This document shows, piece after piece, positions 10,791 to 20,499 of a stretch of DNA of 64,000 nt. Under the pieces are notes generated by a model. That model ran no database searches and was not told the origin of the DNA. It saw nothing but the letters and a program-made list of their open reading frames with translations. The first letter of the stretch is position 1. Each line of letters starts with the position of its first letter. Location of the stretch: contig OZ255620.1 of assembly GCA_965276665.1 (NCBI GenBank), positions 1,674,001 to 1,738,000 on the forward strand. Direction: 5' to 3'. The DNA comes from CAWGJC01 sp965276665. GTDB taxonomy: Bacteria > Pseudomonadota > Alphaproteobacteria > Acetobacterales > Acetobacteraceae. A program made the position numbers and the translations under genes.

Positions 10791-10850
10791 CGCGGCTGGA
10801 ACCGCGCGCGTTTCCGCCATAGTTTCCGGCCAGCAACGAATGGGGATGGC

Positions 10851-11375
10851 ATGGCGGCGGTCGAGGAGCACAAGGCCAGGCACGTGATCGAGCGGGCGAT
10901 GTTCGCCTCGCGATGGCTGCTGGCGCCGATCTTTCTTGGCCTGATCGTGGCGCTGCTCCTGCTGGTGGTGAAATTCTTCCAGGAGCTCGTGGCCACGGTG
11001 CCGCACGTGCTCGACATGCAGACGAGCGAGCTGATCGTCGAGGTGCTGTCGCTCGTCGATCTCTCGCTGGTCGCCAATCTACTAGTGATGATGATGCTGG
11101 CCGGGTACGAGAATTTCATCTCCGGCTTCGTCCAGACGGAGGGCGTGTTCCGCCCGCGCTGGCTCGGCCATATCGATTACGGCGCGCTGAAGCTGAAGCT
11201 CATCTCCTCGATCGTGGCGATCGCATCGGTCAAGGGGTTGGAGCTGTTCCTCAATCCCGGCGGCATGCAACGGCAAGACAGCTTGCTGCATTTGGCCATG
11301 CTGGTCGGCTTCGCGCTCACCGCCGTGCTGCTCGCGCTGATGGACCGGCTGGCGACGGGGAGCGAATCACACTGA
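10851..11375 (+). CDS. YqhA/UPF0114-family membrane protein
   Basis: A 174-residue protein with about four membrane helices. The N-terminal helix after ERAMFASRWLLAPIFLGL, the central LVDLSLVANLLVMMMLAGYENFISG and the C-terminal helix match the YqhA (UPF0114) family, whose biochemical role is not established. The FUSC gene ends 60 nt upstream on the same strand, so co-transcription is possible. It converges on maeB with only 16 nt between the stops. Confidence 0.85.
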   Translation: MAAVEEHKARHVIERAMFASRWLLAPIFLGLIVALLLLVVKFFQELVATVPHVLDMQTSELIVEVLSLVDLSLVANLLVMMMLAGYENFISGFVQTEGVFRPRWLGHIDYGALKLKLISSIVAIASVKGLELFLNPGGMQRQDSLLHLAMLVGFALTAVLLALMDRLATGSESH

Positions 11376-11391
11376 TCGCGACGGTGTCATC

Positions 11392-13698
11392 TCACCGCCC
11401 GACCGCTTCGTAGGCGGCGAGCCCGGCGATATCGACGATCTGGCTGACCGAGGCGCCCATCCCGACCAGCTGAACCGGGTGCGCCAGGCCGCGCAGCAGC
11501 GGCCCGATCGTGCTGGCGGCGCCGAGCCGCGGCGCCAGGCGCGAGGCGATATGCGCCGCGTGCAGCCCGGGCATCACCAGCACATTGGCGCTTCGGGTCA
11601 GGCGGCAGAACGGATAGAGCGCCCGGATCGAGGGGTCGAGCGCCACGTCCACGCTCATATCGCCGTCATACTCGAAATCGACCTGGCGGCGGTCGAGGAT
11701 CGCGACCGCCTCGCGGATGCCGCGCGCCGCTTCCTGCGGACCGTTGCCGAAGCTTGAATGCGAGAGCAGTGCCACGCGCGGCTCCTGGCCGAGCTGGCGG
11801 GCCGCGGCGGCGCTGCCGATTGCGATATCGGCGAGCTGCTCGGGTGTCGGCCGCTCATGGATCAGCGTGTCGGCGATGAACAGCGTCTCATGGCCGCCGA
11901 GCAGCAGGGTGAGCCCGAAGGAGATGCGCCCCGGCCCGGCATCGATCGCGTGGCCGATATCCTCGAGGCAGACGCCGGCGGAGCGGGTCAGGCCGGTCAC
12001 CATCGCATCGGCGTCCCCCACCGCGACCATGCAGGCGGCGAACACGTTGCGGTCCTGGTTGACCATGCGCTGGCAGTCGCGGCGCAGGAAGCCGCGCCGC
12101 TGCAACCGCGCGTAGAGGAATTCGACGTAGCGCGGATTATGGCCGGACAGCCGCGCATTGTGGATCTCGATGCCATCCGTCTCGCCGAGGCCGAGCCCCG
12201 CCATGGTGTCGCGCACGCGGTCCTCGCGGCCGATCAGCACCGGCATGCCGTAGCCGGCATTGCGGAAGCCGACGGCGGCGCGCACCACCTTCTCCTCCTC
12301 GCCTTCGGCGAACACCACGCGCTTCGGATCCGCGCGGACCCGCTCCATGATCAGGTCGAGCGCATTGGCCGTCGGGTCGAGCCGGCCGGAGAGCTCGCGC
12401 GCATAGCGGCGGAGGTCGGGCAGCGTCTTGCGCGCGACGCCGCTCTCCATCGCGGCGCGCGCGACGGCGGGCGGCAGATGCGAGATCAGCCGCGGATCGA
12501 ACGCGTTCGGGATGATGTATTCCGGGCCGAATTGCAGCGCGCTGACGGCCGAGGCGACACTCACCTCGTCCGGCACGTCCTCCCGCGCGAGCAGCGCCAG
12601 CGCCTCGGCGGCGGCGATCTTCATCGCGTCGTTGATCGTGCTCGCCCGCACGTCGAGCGCACCGCGGAAGATATAGGGGAAGCCGAGCACGTTGTTGACC
12701 TGGTTCGGATAATCGCTGCGCCCGGTGGCGATGATCGCGTCCGGGCTGACCGCGCGCGCCTCCTCGGGCGTGATCTCGGGGTCGGGATTGGCCATCGCGA
12801 AGATGATCGGCTTGGCCGCCATGCTGCGCACCATGTCCTGCGACAGCGCGCCCTTCACCGAGAGGCCGAAGAACACGTCCGAACCCTCGACGGCCTGGGC
12901 GAGCGTGCGCGCCCTGGTCTCGACCGCGTGGCCGGATTTCCACTGGTTCATGCCTTCGGTGCGGCCGGTGTAGATCACGCCCTTGGTGTCGCAGAGGATG
13001 ATGTTCTCGCGCCGCATCCCCATCGCGCGCAGCAACTCGACGCAGGCGATCGAGGCGGCGCCGGCGCCGTTCACCACCAGCTTGGTGGTGGCGAGATCGC
13101 GGCCGGTGAGATGGCAGGCATTGATCAGCCCGGCGGCGGCGACGATCGCGGTGCCGTGCTGGTCGTCATGGAAGACCGGAATATCCATCAGCTCGCGCAG
13201 CCGCTGCTCGATGATGAAGCATTCCGGCGCCTTGATGTCCTCTAGATTGATGCCGCCGAAGCTCGGGCCGAGGAAGCGCACGCAGTTCACGAAATCGTCC
13301 ACGTCCTCGGTGCTGACCTCGAGGTCGATCCCGTCGACATCGGCGAAGCGCTTGAACAGCGCGACCTTGCCCTCCATCACCGGCTTGCTGGCGAGCGCGC
13401 CGAGATTGCCGAGCCCGAGCACCGCGGTGCCGTTCGACACCACCGCCACCATGTTGCCGCGCGTCGTGTAGTCGTAGGCGAGCGCCGGGTCGCGATGGAT
13501 GTGCAGGCAGGGCTCGGCGACGCCCGGCGAATAGGCGAGGCTCAGGTCGCGCGCGGTGACGAGCGGCTTGCTGATCCGCGTCTCCAGCTTGCCGGGCCGT
13601 CCTGACGAGTGCAGCGCGAGCGCCTCCTCGGCCGAGACGCGGTTGCTGCGGCCGGGCGGGGTGCTGGAGACAGTGCTGCTGGTCGTGTCGCCGGGCAT
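11392..13698 (-). CDS. maeB: NADP-dependent malic enzyme MaeB (malic enzyme-phosphotransacetylase-like fusion)
   Basis: A 768-residue protein of the MaeB type. The N-terminal ~430 residues are malic enzyme (SLAYSPGVAEPC, the nucleotide-binding VVNGAGAASIACVELL, VFFGLSVKGALSQDMV), and the C-terminal ~330 resemble phosphate acetyltransferase, a domain usually regulatory. It oxidatively decarboxylates malate to pyruvate, making NADPH. GGAGGG precedes the ATG. It is divergent from mutS, 110 nt away, a pairing seen in many related alphaproteobacteria. Confidence 0.95.
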   Translation of the reverse strand: MPGDTTSSTVSSTPPGRSNRVSAEEALALHSSGRPGKLETRISKPLVTARDLSLAYSPGVAEPCLHIHRDPALAYDYTTRGNMVAVVSNGTAVLGLGNLGALASKPVMEGKVALFKRFADVDGIDLEVSTEDVDDFVNCVRFLGPSFGGINLEDIKAPECFIIEQRLRELMDIPVFHDDQHGTAIVAAAGLINACHLTGRDLATTKLVVNGAGAASIACVELLRAMGMRRENIILCDTKGVIYTGRTEGMNQWKSGHAVETRARTLAQAVEGSDVFFGLSVKGALSQDMVRSMAAKPIIFAMANPDPEITPEEARAVSPDAIIATGRSDYPNQVNNVLGFPYIFRGALDVRASTINDAMKIAAAEALALLAREDVPDEVSVASAVSALQFGPEYIIPNAFDPRLISHLPPAVARAAMESGVARKTLPDLRRYARELSGRLDPTANALDLIMERVRADPKRVVFAEGEEEKVVRAAVGFRNAGYGMPVLIGREDRVRDTMAGLGLGETDGIEIHNARLSGHNPRYVEFLYARLQRRGFLRRDCQRMVNQDRNVFAACMVAVGDADAMVTGLTRSAGVCLEDIGHAIDAGPGRISFGLTLLLGGHETLFIADTLIHERPTPEQLADIAIGSAAAARQLGQEPRVALLSHSSFGNGPQEAARGIREAVAILDRRQVDFEYDGDMSVDVALDPSIRALYPFCRLTRSANVLVMPGLHAAHIASRLAPRLGAASTIGPLLRGLAHPVQLVGMGASVSQIVDIAGLAAYEAVGR

Positions 13699-13808
13699 CG
13701 CGCGTTTCCCTCCGAGGGGTTTCTTGGTCTGAACCCCCCACTATACCGGCGTGCGTGCCAGGGGGAACCCGGCTTGCGGTGCTTTGGGGGCGCGGTAGAT
13801 AAGGGCTC
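13699..13808. promoter_or_regulatory. Divergent maeB/mutS intergenic region
   Basis: 110 nt containing both start regions. AAGGG sits just ahead of the mutS ATG and GGAGGG ahead of maeB. No operator palindrome stands out. Confidence 0.4.
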
Positions 13809-16445
13809 ATGCCGTCAGAGGCTGCAGCGTCCGGGGCCAGCCCGGTGATGGCGCAATGGTTCGGCGCCAAGGCCGCGCACCCCGATGCGCTGCTGTTCTT
13901 CCGCATGGGCGATTTCTACGAGCTGTTCATGGAGGATGCCGAGCGCGCCGCCGCGGCGCTCGATATCGCGCTCACCGCGCGCGGCGAGCATGCGGGCAAG
14001 CCGATCGCGATGTGCGGCGTGCCGGTGGTGAGCGCGGAGATGTATCTCGGCCGGCTGATCCGCCGCGGCTTCCGGGTCGCGGTGGTCGAGCAGATGGAAA
14101 AGGCGCCGGCGCGCGGCCGCGCGCCGATCCGACGCGAGGTGGTGCGGCTGGTCACGCCGGGCACGCTCACCGAGGAGGCGCTGCTCGAGGCGGGCCGGCC
14201 GAACCTGCTGATGGCGCTGGCGGAGGCCCCGGCCGCGCGCGGCGCCACTCCGATGCTGGGCGCGGCCTGGCTCGACATCTCGACCGGCGCCTTCGAGACC
14301 GCCGCCCTGCCGACCGCCGCCCTCGCCGGCCTGCTCGGCCGGCTCGACCCGGCCGAGCTGCTGGCGCCCGCCGGCCTGCCGCTCGGCGACCACGAGGGCC
14401 GCCGCGCGCCCGATGCCGCCGTGCCTCCGGTGCCCGAGGAGGCGCGCCAGCGCGTGGCCGCGGCCTTCGGCGCCGCCTCGCTCGACGCCTTCGGCAGCTT
14501 CACCGACGCGGAGGCGGCGGCCGCTTCGCTCGCGCTCGCCTATGCGACGGCGTCGCAGGCCGGGAAGCAGCCGCGCCTCGCGCCGCCGGTGCCGCAGGGC
14601 GAGCGCGGGGTGATGGAGCTCGACGCGGCGACCCGGGCGAGCCTCGAGATCATCCGCGCGCGGGACGGCGGCGCGGCGCACACGCTGCTCGCTGCGGTGC
14701 AGCGCACGCTCACCGCGCCGGGCGGCCGCCTGCTTTCCGCCCGGCTCTCCGCCCCGCTCACCGCGCCGGCGGCAATCGCCGGGCTGCAGGCGGAGTGGCT
14801 TTTCCTCGCCGGCGAGCCGGGTGCGGCGGCCGGGCTGCGCGCCGCCCTCCGCGGCGTGCCGGACATGGCGCGCGCGCTCGGCCGGCTGGCGCTCGGACGC
14901 GGCACCCCGCGCGATCTCGGCGCCATCCGCGACGGGATCGCCGCCGCCGGCCGCGCCGCCGCCGCGCTCGGGGGCGACGGGCTCGCCTCGCTGCCGCCCG
15001 GCCTCGCCGAGGCCAGGGGCGCCCTCGCCCTGCCGGAACTCGCCGCGCTGCTGAATGCCGCGCTTGCCGAGCCGCTCCCGGCGCGGCTCGACGATGGCGG
15101 CGCGATCGCCGCCGGCTTCGATGCCGAGCTCGACGCGGAACGCCGGCTGCGCGACGAATCGCGCCGGGTGGTGAGCGGGCTGCAGCTCGATTACGCGCAG
15201 CGCTACGGGGTGGCGAGCCTGAAGCTCCGCCATCATGCCCAGCTCGGCTACGTGATCGAGGTGCCGGCGGCCGCGGTGGAGACGCTCTCGGCGCATCCCG
15301 ACCTCACCCTCCGCCAGGGCATGGCGAACGGCGCGCGGTTCGGCTCGGCCGAGCTCGCCGCCCTCTCGCGCCGCATCGTGGAGGCGGCGGAACGCGCGGC
15401 GGCGCGGGAGCGGCGTGTGTTCGAGGCGCTCGCCGCCGGAGTGCTCGAGCGCGCCGATGCGATCTCGGCGGCGGCGGCCTCGCTCGCCCGGCTCGATGTC
15501 GCGCAATCCGCCGCCCGCCTGGCCGAGGGGGGCGCCTGGTGCCGCCCGACAATCGGCGAGGGCACGTCCTTCCGCATCGAGGCCGGGCGGCACCCGGTGG
15601 TGGAGGCTGCGCTCACCGGGCAGACCGGGTTCGTGCCGAATGATTGCGATCTCTCGCCCGAGCGCCGGGTGCTGCTGCTCACCGGCCCGAACATGGCGGG
15701 CAAATCCACCTATCTGCGGCAGAACGCGCTGATCGCCATCCTCGCCCAGGCCGGGCTGCCGGTGCCGGCGAAACGCGCCGAGATCGGCGCGGTGGACCGG
15801 CTGTTCTCGCGGGTCGGCGCGGCGGACGACCTTGCGCGCGGCCGCAGCACCTTCATGGTGGAGATGACGGAGACCGCAGCGATCCTGCGCCAGGCCGGCC
15901 CGAAAAGCCTCGTCGTGGTCGACGAGATCGGCCGCGGCACCGCAACGCTCGACGGGCTCGCGATCGCCTGGGCGGTGCTGGAGGCGCTGCATGACGGCAT
16001 CGGCTGCCGGACGGTGTTCGCCACCCATTTCCACGAGCTGGCCGGCCTCGGGCTGAGCCTGCCGCGGATGCGGCCGCACATGATGCGGGTGCGCGAATGG
16101 AAAGGGGCGGTGGTGTTCCTGCACGAGGTGGCGGAGGGCGCGGGCGGACGAAGCTGGGGGGTGCATGTGGCGAAGCTCGCCGGCGTGCCGAACAGCGTCG
16201 TCGCGCGCGCCGGCACCCTGCTCGCCGCGCTGGAGCGTCGCGGCCCGCTCACCGACGCGGCCGAGTTGCCGCTCTTCGCCGCCGCCGGGTCCGCGACGCC
16301 CTCGCCCGACCCGGAGCTGGACCCACTGCACGCCGCGCTGGCGGCGCTCGATCCGGACCGCCTCACCCCGCGCGAGGCGCTGGACGCGCTCTACTTCTTG
16401 AAGGCAAGAGCCACTTCTGCCGATGCCCGGACCGGGCTAGATTGA
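13809..16445 (+). CDS. mutS: DNA mismatch repair protein MutS
   Basis: An 878-residue MutS, normal length. The mismatch-reading Phe-X-Glu is in GDFYELF (Phe36, Glu38). The N-terminal mismatch and connector domains, the lever/clamp, and the C-terminal ABC-type ATPase follow: Walker A GPNMAGKST at 626-634 and Walker B VVVDEIGRGT near residue 700, then ATHFHEL. It binds mispairs and recruits MutL. The start gives a short N-terminal extension (MPSEAAASGASPVMAQWF) typical of alphaproteobacteria. glnD follows after 7 nt, so the two are likely co-transcribed. Confidence 0.97.
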   Translation: MPSEAAASGASPVMAQWFGAKAAHPDALLFFRMGDFYELFMEDAERAAAALDIALTARGEHAGKPIAMCGVPVVSAEMYLGRLIRRGFRVAVVEQMEKAPARGRAPIRREVVRLVTPGTLTEEALLEAGRPNLLMALAEAPAARGATPMLGAAWLDISTGAFETAALPTAALAGLLGRLDPAELLAPAGLPLGDHEGRRAPDAAVPPVPEEARQRVAAAFGAASLDAFGSFTDAEAAAASLALAYATASQAGKQPRLAPPVPQGERGVMELDAATRASLEIIRARDGGAAHTLLAAVQRTLTAPGGRLLSARLSAPLTAPAAIAGLQAEWLFLAGEPGAAAGLRAALRGVPDMARALGRLALGRGTPRDLGAIRDGIAAAGRAAAALGGDGLASLPPGLAEARGALALPELAALLNAALAEPLPARLDDGGAIAAGFDAELDAERRLRDESRRVVSGLQLDYAQRYGVASLKLRHHAQLGYVIEVPAAAVETLSAHPDLTLRQGMANGARFGSAELAALSRRIVEAAERAAARERRVFEALAAGVLERADAISAAAASLARLDVAQSAARLAEGGAWCRPTIGEGTSFRIEAGRHPVVEAALTGQTGFVPNDCDLSPERRVLLLTGPNMAGKSTYLRQNALIAILAQAGLPVPAKRAEIGAVDRLFSRVGAADDLARGRSTFMVEMTETAAILRQAGPKSLVVVDEIGRGTATLDGLAIAWAVLEALHDGIGCRTVFATHFHELAGLGLSLPRMRPHMMRVREWKGAVVFLHEVAEGAGGRSWGVHVAKLAGVPNSVVARAGTLLAALERRGPLTDAAELPLFAAAGSATPSPDPELDPLHAALAALDPDRLTPREALDALYFLKARATSADARTGLD

Positions 16446-16452
16446 GAGCAAG

Positions 16453-19329
16453 ATGCTGAGTCCGTCCCCGCTCCCGACCGCGCCCGAGGCCGCCGCCACC
16501 GTGCTGGACAACGCGCTCGAGCAGTTGAAGGTCGTGCATCGCGGATCGGTCCCGCGCGAGGCGGCGCTCGGCCTGTTTCGCCGGCACCTAGCCCGCATCC
16601 AGCAGGATGTCCGCCACGGCTTCGAGACCGAGCAGTTCAACGGCCTGCAGGCGGCGCGCCGGCTCGGCCTGCTGGTGGACGGTCTCGTCGCCTCGCTCTA
16701 CCGCATGACCGTCGAGGACATGCCGCCCGGCCAGGCCACACCCAATCTGGCCACACCCAATCTGGCCACACCCAATCTGGCCACACCCAATCTGGCCACA
16801 CCGGGCGGGGCGGATCCGTTCGCCATGGTCGCGACCGGGGGCTACGGCCGCGGCGTGCTGGCGCCGTTCAGCGATATCGACCTGCTCTTCCTCACCGAGG
16901 CCGAGCCGACGCCGCCGGTGCTGAAGGCGGTGGAGGACATGCTCTACTTCCTCTGGGATCTCGGCCTCAAGGTCGGCCACGCCACCCGCTCGATCCCCGA
17001 ATGCCTGGCCACCGCCCGCCAGGAGCAGACCGTGCGGACGGCGCTGCTCGATGCGCGGCACGTCGCCGGCAGCGCCACGTTGTTCGCCGATTTCCGCACC
17101 CGCTTCGACCGGGACTGCCAGGAATCGGGTTTCGACGCCTTCTTCCACGCCAAGCAGGCCGAGCGCGAGATGCGGCACCGCCGCTTCGGCGAAAGCGCCT
17201 TCTTGGTCGAGCCGAACGTCAAGGAAGGGCGCGGCGGCCTGCGCGACCTGCAGACCCTCTACTGGTTCTCGCGCTACGTGCTCGGCACCCAGATCATGGC
17301 GGAGCTGACCGGCCCCGAATCGCCCGGCGGCGGCCTGCTGACGATGACCGAGGCGCGGCTCGGGCGGCGCTGCTGGTCCTTCCTGTGGTCGGTGCGCTTC
17401 CATCTGCATTACGTGGCCGGCCGCGCCGAGGAGCGGCTCACCTTCGACCTGCAGCCGATCGTGGGCGCGCGCATGGGCTACACGCGACACGGGCGGCAGG
17501 ACGGGGTGGAGCGCTTCATGCGCCATTATTTCCTCACCGTGCGCGAGGTGACCCGCCTGACCCGCGTGCTGGAGCCGGCGATCGCGCGGTTCGCTCTGGG
17601 TCCGCCGGCGATCGCGCCGGAAGCCGATCCGGCGCTGCTGCGCGCCGGGTTCCTGCTCGCCGACGGCATGCTGCTCTCCGCCCCCGGCCGCGAGTTCGAC
17701 CGCGAGCCGGTGCAGATGCTGCGCATCCTGCAGGTGGCGCGCGACCGCGACCTCAAGCTGCACCCGCTCGCGATCCGTGCGCTGATCCGCCACGTCAAAT
17801 GCGCGGTCAGGCTGCGCGGCGACCGGGCGGCGTCGGCGATCTTCCTCGACCTGCTCTGCGGGCGCGATGTCGAGCATATCCGCTCCGATGGCTGGGCCTG
17901 GATGGCGATGCTGAACCAGACGGGCTTCCTCGGCCGCTTCCTGCCGGACTGGGCGCGCATCGTCGGGCAGATGCAGTTCGACACCTATCACGTGTTCACC
18001 GTCGACGAGCACACGATCGAGGCGGTGCGCGTGCTGAACGCGCTCGAGCGCGGCGACCTGGCCGACGAGGCGCCGGTCTCGTCCGGCCTGGTCGAGGATC
18101 TGCAATCGCGCCGGGCGCTGTTCGTCGCCATGCTGCTGCACGACATCGCGAAGGGCCGCGGCGGCGACCATTCGGAGCTCGGCGCCGAGATCGCGCAGGA
18201 GACCGGGCCGATGCTCGGCCTCTCGGCCGAGGAGACCGAGACCGTCTCCTGGCTGGTGCTGCACCATCTCCTGCTTAGCCAGGGCGCGTTCAAGCGCGAT
18301 ATCGACGACCCGAAAACCATCCTCGACCTCGCCGACACCATTCAATCGCCCGAGCGGCTCAAGCTGCTGCTGATCCTCACCGTCGCCGACATGCGCGCGG
18401 TGTCGCCGAAAGTCTGGAACAACTGGAAGGCGACGTTGCTGCGCGAGATCTATGCGCGGGTCTCCGAAGTGCTGGCCGGCGGGCTCTCCACCACTGAGCG
18501 CGACGTGCGGGTGGCGCGCGCCAAGGAAGCGGCGGCGGCGCTGCTCGTCAACTGGCCCGAGGATGCGCGGCAGAAATTCCTCGATCTCGGCTATCCCGGC
18601 TACTGGCTCTCCTTCGACCCGGCGACGCATGCGCGGCACGCCCATCTCACGCGGGACGCCGAGGCACGGCGCGCGCCGCTCACCGTCGACACGCAGCCGC
18701 TGCCGGCGCGCGCGGTGACCGAGGTCGCGGTCTACACGCATGACCATGCCGGCCTGTTCAGCCATATCGCCGGCGCGCTCGCGGTCGCCGGCGCCTCGAT
18801 CGTGGATGCGCGCATCCACACGCTGACCAACGGGATGGCGCTCGACACGTTCTGGATCCAGGACGCCGCCGGGGGCGCGTTCGAGGCGCCGCACCGGCTG
18901 GCGCGGCTCTACGTGCTGATCGAGCAGGCGCTGACCGGACGCATCCGGCTGGCCGACGAGATCCACGAGGCGCAGGGCCCGCTGCTCGGCAGCCGGATGC
19001 GCGCGATCCACGTGCCCCCGCGGGTGGTCATCGACAACCGGGCGTCCAACACCCACACGCTGATCGAGGTGAACGGCCGCGACCGTCCGGGTCTGCTGCA
19101 CGACGTCACCACGGCGATCTCCGAGCAAGGGCTGCAGATCGCCTCCGCCCATGTCACCACCTACGGCGTGCGCGCGGTCGATGTGTTCTACGTGAAGGAC
19201 GTGTTCGGCCTCAAGATCGAGAACGAACGCAAGCTCGCGCAGCTGCGCGAGGCCCTGCTCGCCGCGCTGGCGGTGCCGGATGCCGCGCCCAACCCGCTGC
19301 CGAGCCGCAGGCGCGCGACCGCCGCCTGA
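16453..19329 (+). CDS. glnD: Bifunctional PII uridylyltransferase/uridylyl-removing enzyme GlnD
   Basis: A 958-residue nitrogen sensor that uridylylates and deuridylylates PII according to glutamine. Nucleotidyltransferase motif GGYGRGVLAPFSDIDLL starts at residue 129, with catalytic Asp141 and Asp143. The HD uridylyl-removing domain has His563-Asp564 (LLHDIAKGRGGDH). Two ACT domains close the protein (EVAVYTHDHAGLFSHIAG and LIEVNGRDRPGLLHDV). Unusual: residues 95-114 are four perfect ATPNL repeats encoded by a 15-bp tandem repeat, inserted just before the catalytic GGxG motif. It is coupled to mutS by a 7-nt gap and converges on a glycosyltransferase gene. Confidence 0.96.
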   Translation: MLSPSPLPTAPEAAATVLDNALEQLKVVHRGSVPREAALGLFRRHLARIQQDVRHGFETEQFNGLQAARRLGLLVDGLVASLYRMTVEDMPPGQATPNLATPNLATPNLATPNLATPGGADPFAMVATGGYGRGVLAPFSDIDLLFLTEAEPTPPVLKAVEDMLYFLWDLGLKVGHATRSIPECLATARQEQTVRTALLDARHVAGSATLFADFRTRFDRDCQESGFDAFFHAKQAEREMRHRRFGESAFLVEPNVKEGRGGLRDLQTLYWFSRYVLGTQIMAELTGPESPGGGLLTMTEARLGRRCWSFLWSVRFHLHYVAGRAEERLTFDLQPIVGARMGYTRHGRQDGVERFMRHYFLTVREVTRLTRVLEPAIARFALGPPAIAPEADPALLRAGFLLADGMLLSAPGREFDREPVQMLRILQVARDRDLKLHPLAIRALIRHVKCAVRLRGDRAASAIFLDLLCGRDVEHIRSDGWAWMAMLNQTGFLGRFLPDWARIVGQMQFDTYHVFTVDEHTIEAVRVLNALERGDLADEAPVSSGLVEDLQSRRALFVAMLLHDIAKGRGGDHSELGAEIAQETGPMLGLSAEETETVSWLVLHHLLLSQGAFKRDIDDPKTILDLADTIQSPERLKLLLILTVADMRAVSPKVWNNWKATLLREIYARVSEVLAGGLSTTERDVRVARAKEAAAALLVNWPEDARQKFLDLGYPGYWLSFDPATHARHAHLTRDAEARRAPLTVDTQPLPARAVTEVAVYTHDHAGLFSHIAGALAVAGASIVDARIHTLTNGMALDTFWIQDAAGGAFEAPHRLARLYVLIEQALTGRIRLADEIHEAQGPLLGSRMRAIHVPPRVVIDNRASNTHTLIEVNGRDRPGLLHDVTTAISEQGLQIASAHVTTYGVRAVDVFYVKDVFGLKIENERKLAQLREALLAALAVPDAAPNPLPSRRRATAA
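16734..16802 (+). repeat. 15-bp tandem repeat (4.6 copies) inside glnD
   Basis: The unit GGCCACACCCAATCT is repeated perfectly four times (16734-16793), followed by a partial fifth copy. The unit is in frame, so changes in copy number add or remove ATPNL without breaking the gene. Perfect identity between copies suggests a recent or ongoing expansion. Confidence 0.97.
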
Positions 19330-19363
19330 TCTCCCGCCATGCGACCGCCCGCACGGATTTCAG

Positions 19364-20359
19364 TCAGGCCGCCTGCTCCGCGAACGTCATCAGCGCCGCC
19401 GCCGCGGCGCAGCGCTCGGCCTCCTGTCGCCGCCCGAGCCGGCGATAGGCGTCGCCGGCGAGGCTGAGCGCGCCGCCATGATGCGGATGAATGGCGAGCG
19501 CCGCCTCGCAGCTCCGCGCCGCCGCCTTCGCGCGCCCCGCCGCGAGGTCGCGCTCGGCCGAGCCGAGATGCGCCGCCACCCGGTCGAGCAGGGCGCGGTC
19601 GTTGAGCCAGCGCAGGCCGCGGCGGCGGAATTCCGCGACATGGTGAGCATCGCGCACGGCGTTCGCATTCAGCGTACAGAAGCACGTCGCCTCGCCCGAG
19701 CCCCGCCAGGCGAAATTCGCCCGCAGCGCCGCGAAGATCAGCCGGTCCTCGCCGCCGCCATCGGCGAACAGGGCGTTCGACCAGAACGGCAGCACGAAAT
19801 GGCAGGCGAGCTTGTCGAGCATCAGCGTGCTCGGCTGCACGAAGCCGCCGTAAGCGGCGGCGTTGATGCCGCGCCCTGGTCCGAGCGAATCCCACTCGTC
19901 GCGGCAGATCGTGCCGCCGCCATGCGGGTCGGCCAGCCAGCGATCCGAGAACGCCCACGCGCATCCCTCGATCGCCTGCGCGAGACCGCGCAGATGGCCG
20001 GGCGCATACCAGTCATTGTCGTCGAGATAGGCGACGCGCCGGCTGTTCGCCGCATAGGTCAGGATGGTGCGAAGCGCGCCGCCATAGGCGTTCGGGTAGA
20101 GACCGCCATGGCGCTGCGCCGTGGAGTAGCCGAGATCGAGGATCGTCAGCATGACATTGCCCGGGCATTCCGCGCGGATCGTGTCAAGCAGCGAGGCTTC
20201 TCCATGCGTGTCGATGCCGGGCGCATCAATGCCGATGAGGAGCTGGATCGGACCGGGAAAATCCTGCCGGAAGACGGACCGGGCCGCGCGCAGCAATGAT
20301 GCCGACAGCATCGTCGGCATCACAACAGCAATCTCCGCCGGATCCTGCTTCACCTTCAT
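19364..20359 (-). CDS. Family 2 glycosyltransferase with C-terminal TPR-like segment
   Basis: About 331 residues. The N-terminal 230 are a GT-A fold glycosyltransferase: IAVVMPTMLSASLLRAARSV, then the acidic metal site YLDDNDWYAPGHL near residue 120. The last ~60 residues (DLAAGRAKAAARSCEAALAI and DAYRRLGRRQEAERC) look like tetratricopeptide helices, as in some cell-surface glycosyltransferases. I prefer the ATG at 20359 (MKVKQDPAEIAV); the frame is open to 20410, which would overlap the poxB leader. Donor and acceptor are unknown. It is divergent from poxB. Confidence 0.75.
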   Translation of the reverse strand: MKVKQDPAEIAVVMPTMLSASLLRAARSVFRQDFPGPIQLLIGIDAPGIDTHGEASLLDTIRAECPGNVMLTILDLGYSTAQRHGGLYPNAYGGALRTILTYAANSRRVAYLDDNDWYAPGHLRGLAQAIEGCAWAFSDRWLADPHGGGTICRDEWDSLGPGRGINAAAYGGFVQPSTLMLDKLACHFVLPFWSNALFADGGGEDRLIFAALRANFAWRGSGEATCFCTLNANAVRDAHHVAEFRRRGLRWLNDRALLDRVAAHLGSAERDLAAGRAKAAARSCEAALAIHPHHGGALSLAGDAYRRLGRRQEAERCAAAAALMTFAEQAA

Positions 20360-20499
20360 GCCGCGCAGCATGCCGATAAAAGATGAATGTCGGATTACGC
20401 ATCTGGCCATGGCCGGTCGTTACGGTGCATGGTTTGCCGGTCCGGCCACCAGGACCGTTCAACGACGATCTCCTGGCTTTTGTGAGGAGGCAAGCCGCG
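20360..20499. promoter_or_regulatory. Divergent glycosyltransferase/poxB intergenic region
   Basis: 140 nt between the two starts, with an A+T-richer patch near 20376-20400. A strong Shine-Dalgarno (GAGGAGG, 20484-20490) fixes the poxB start at 20500. Confidence 0.45.

Noticed and set aside
13815..16331. An 838-codon minus-strand frame opposite mutS
   Set aside because: Arg/Gly/Ala-rich antisense shadow of mutS.
16734..16802. CRISPR-like short repeats
   Set aside because: The units are contiguous without spacers and in frame within glnD.
16588..19152. An 854-codon minus-strand frame opposite glnD
   Set aside because: Antisense shadow of glnD; it even includes the antisense of the 15-bp repeat.
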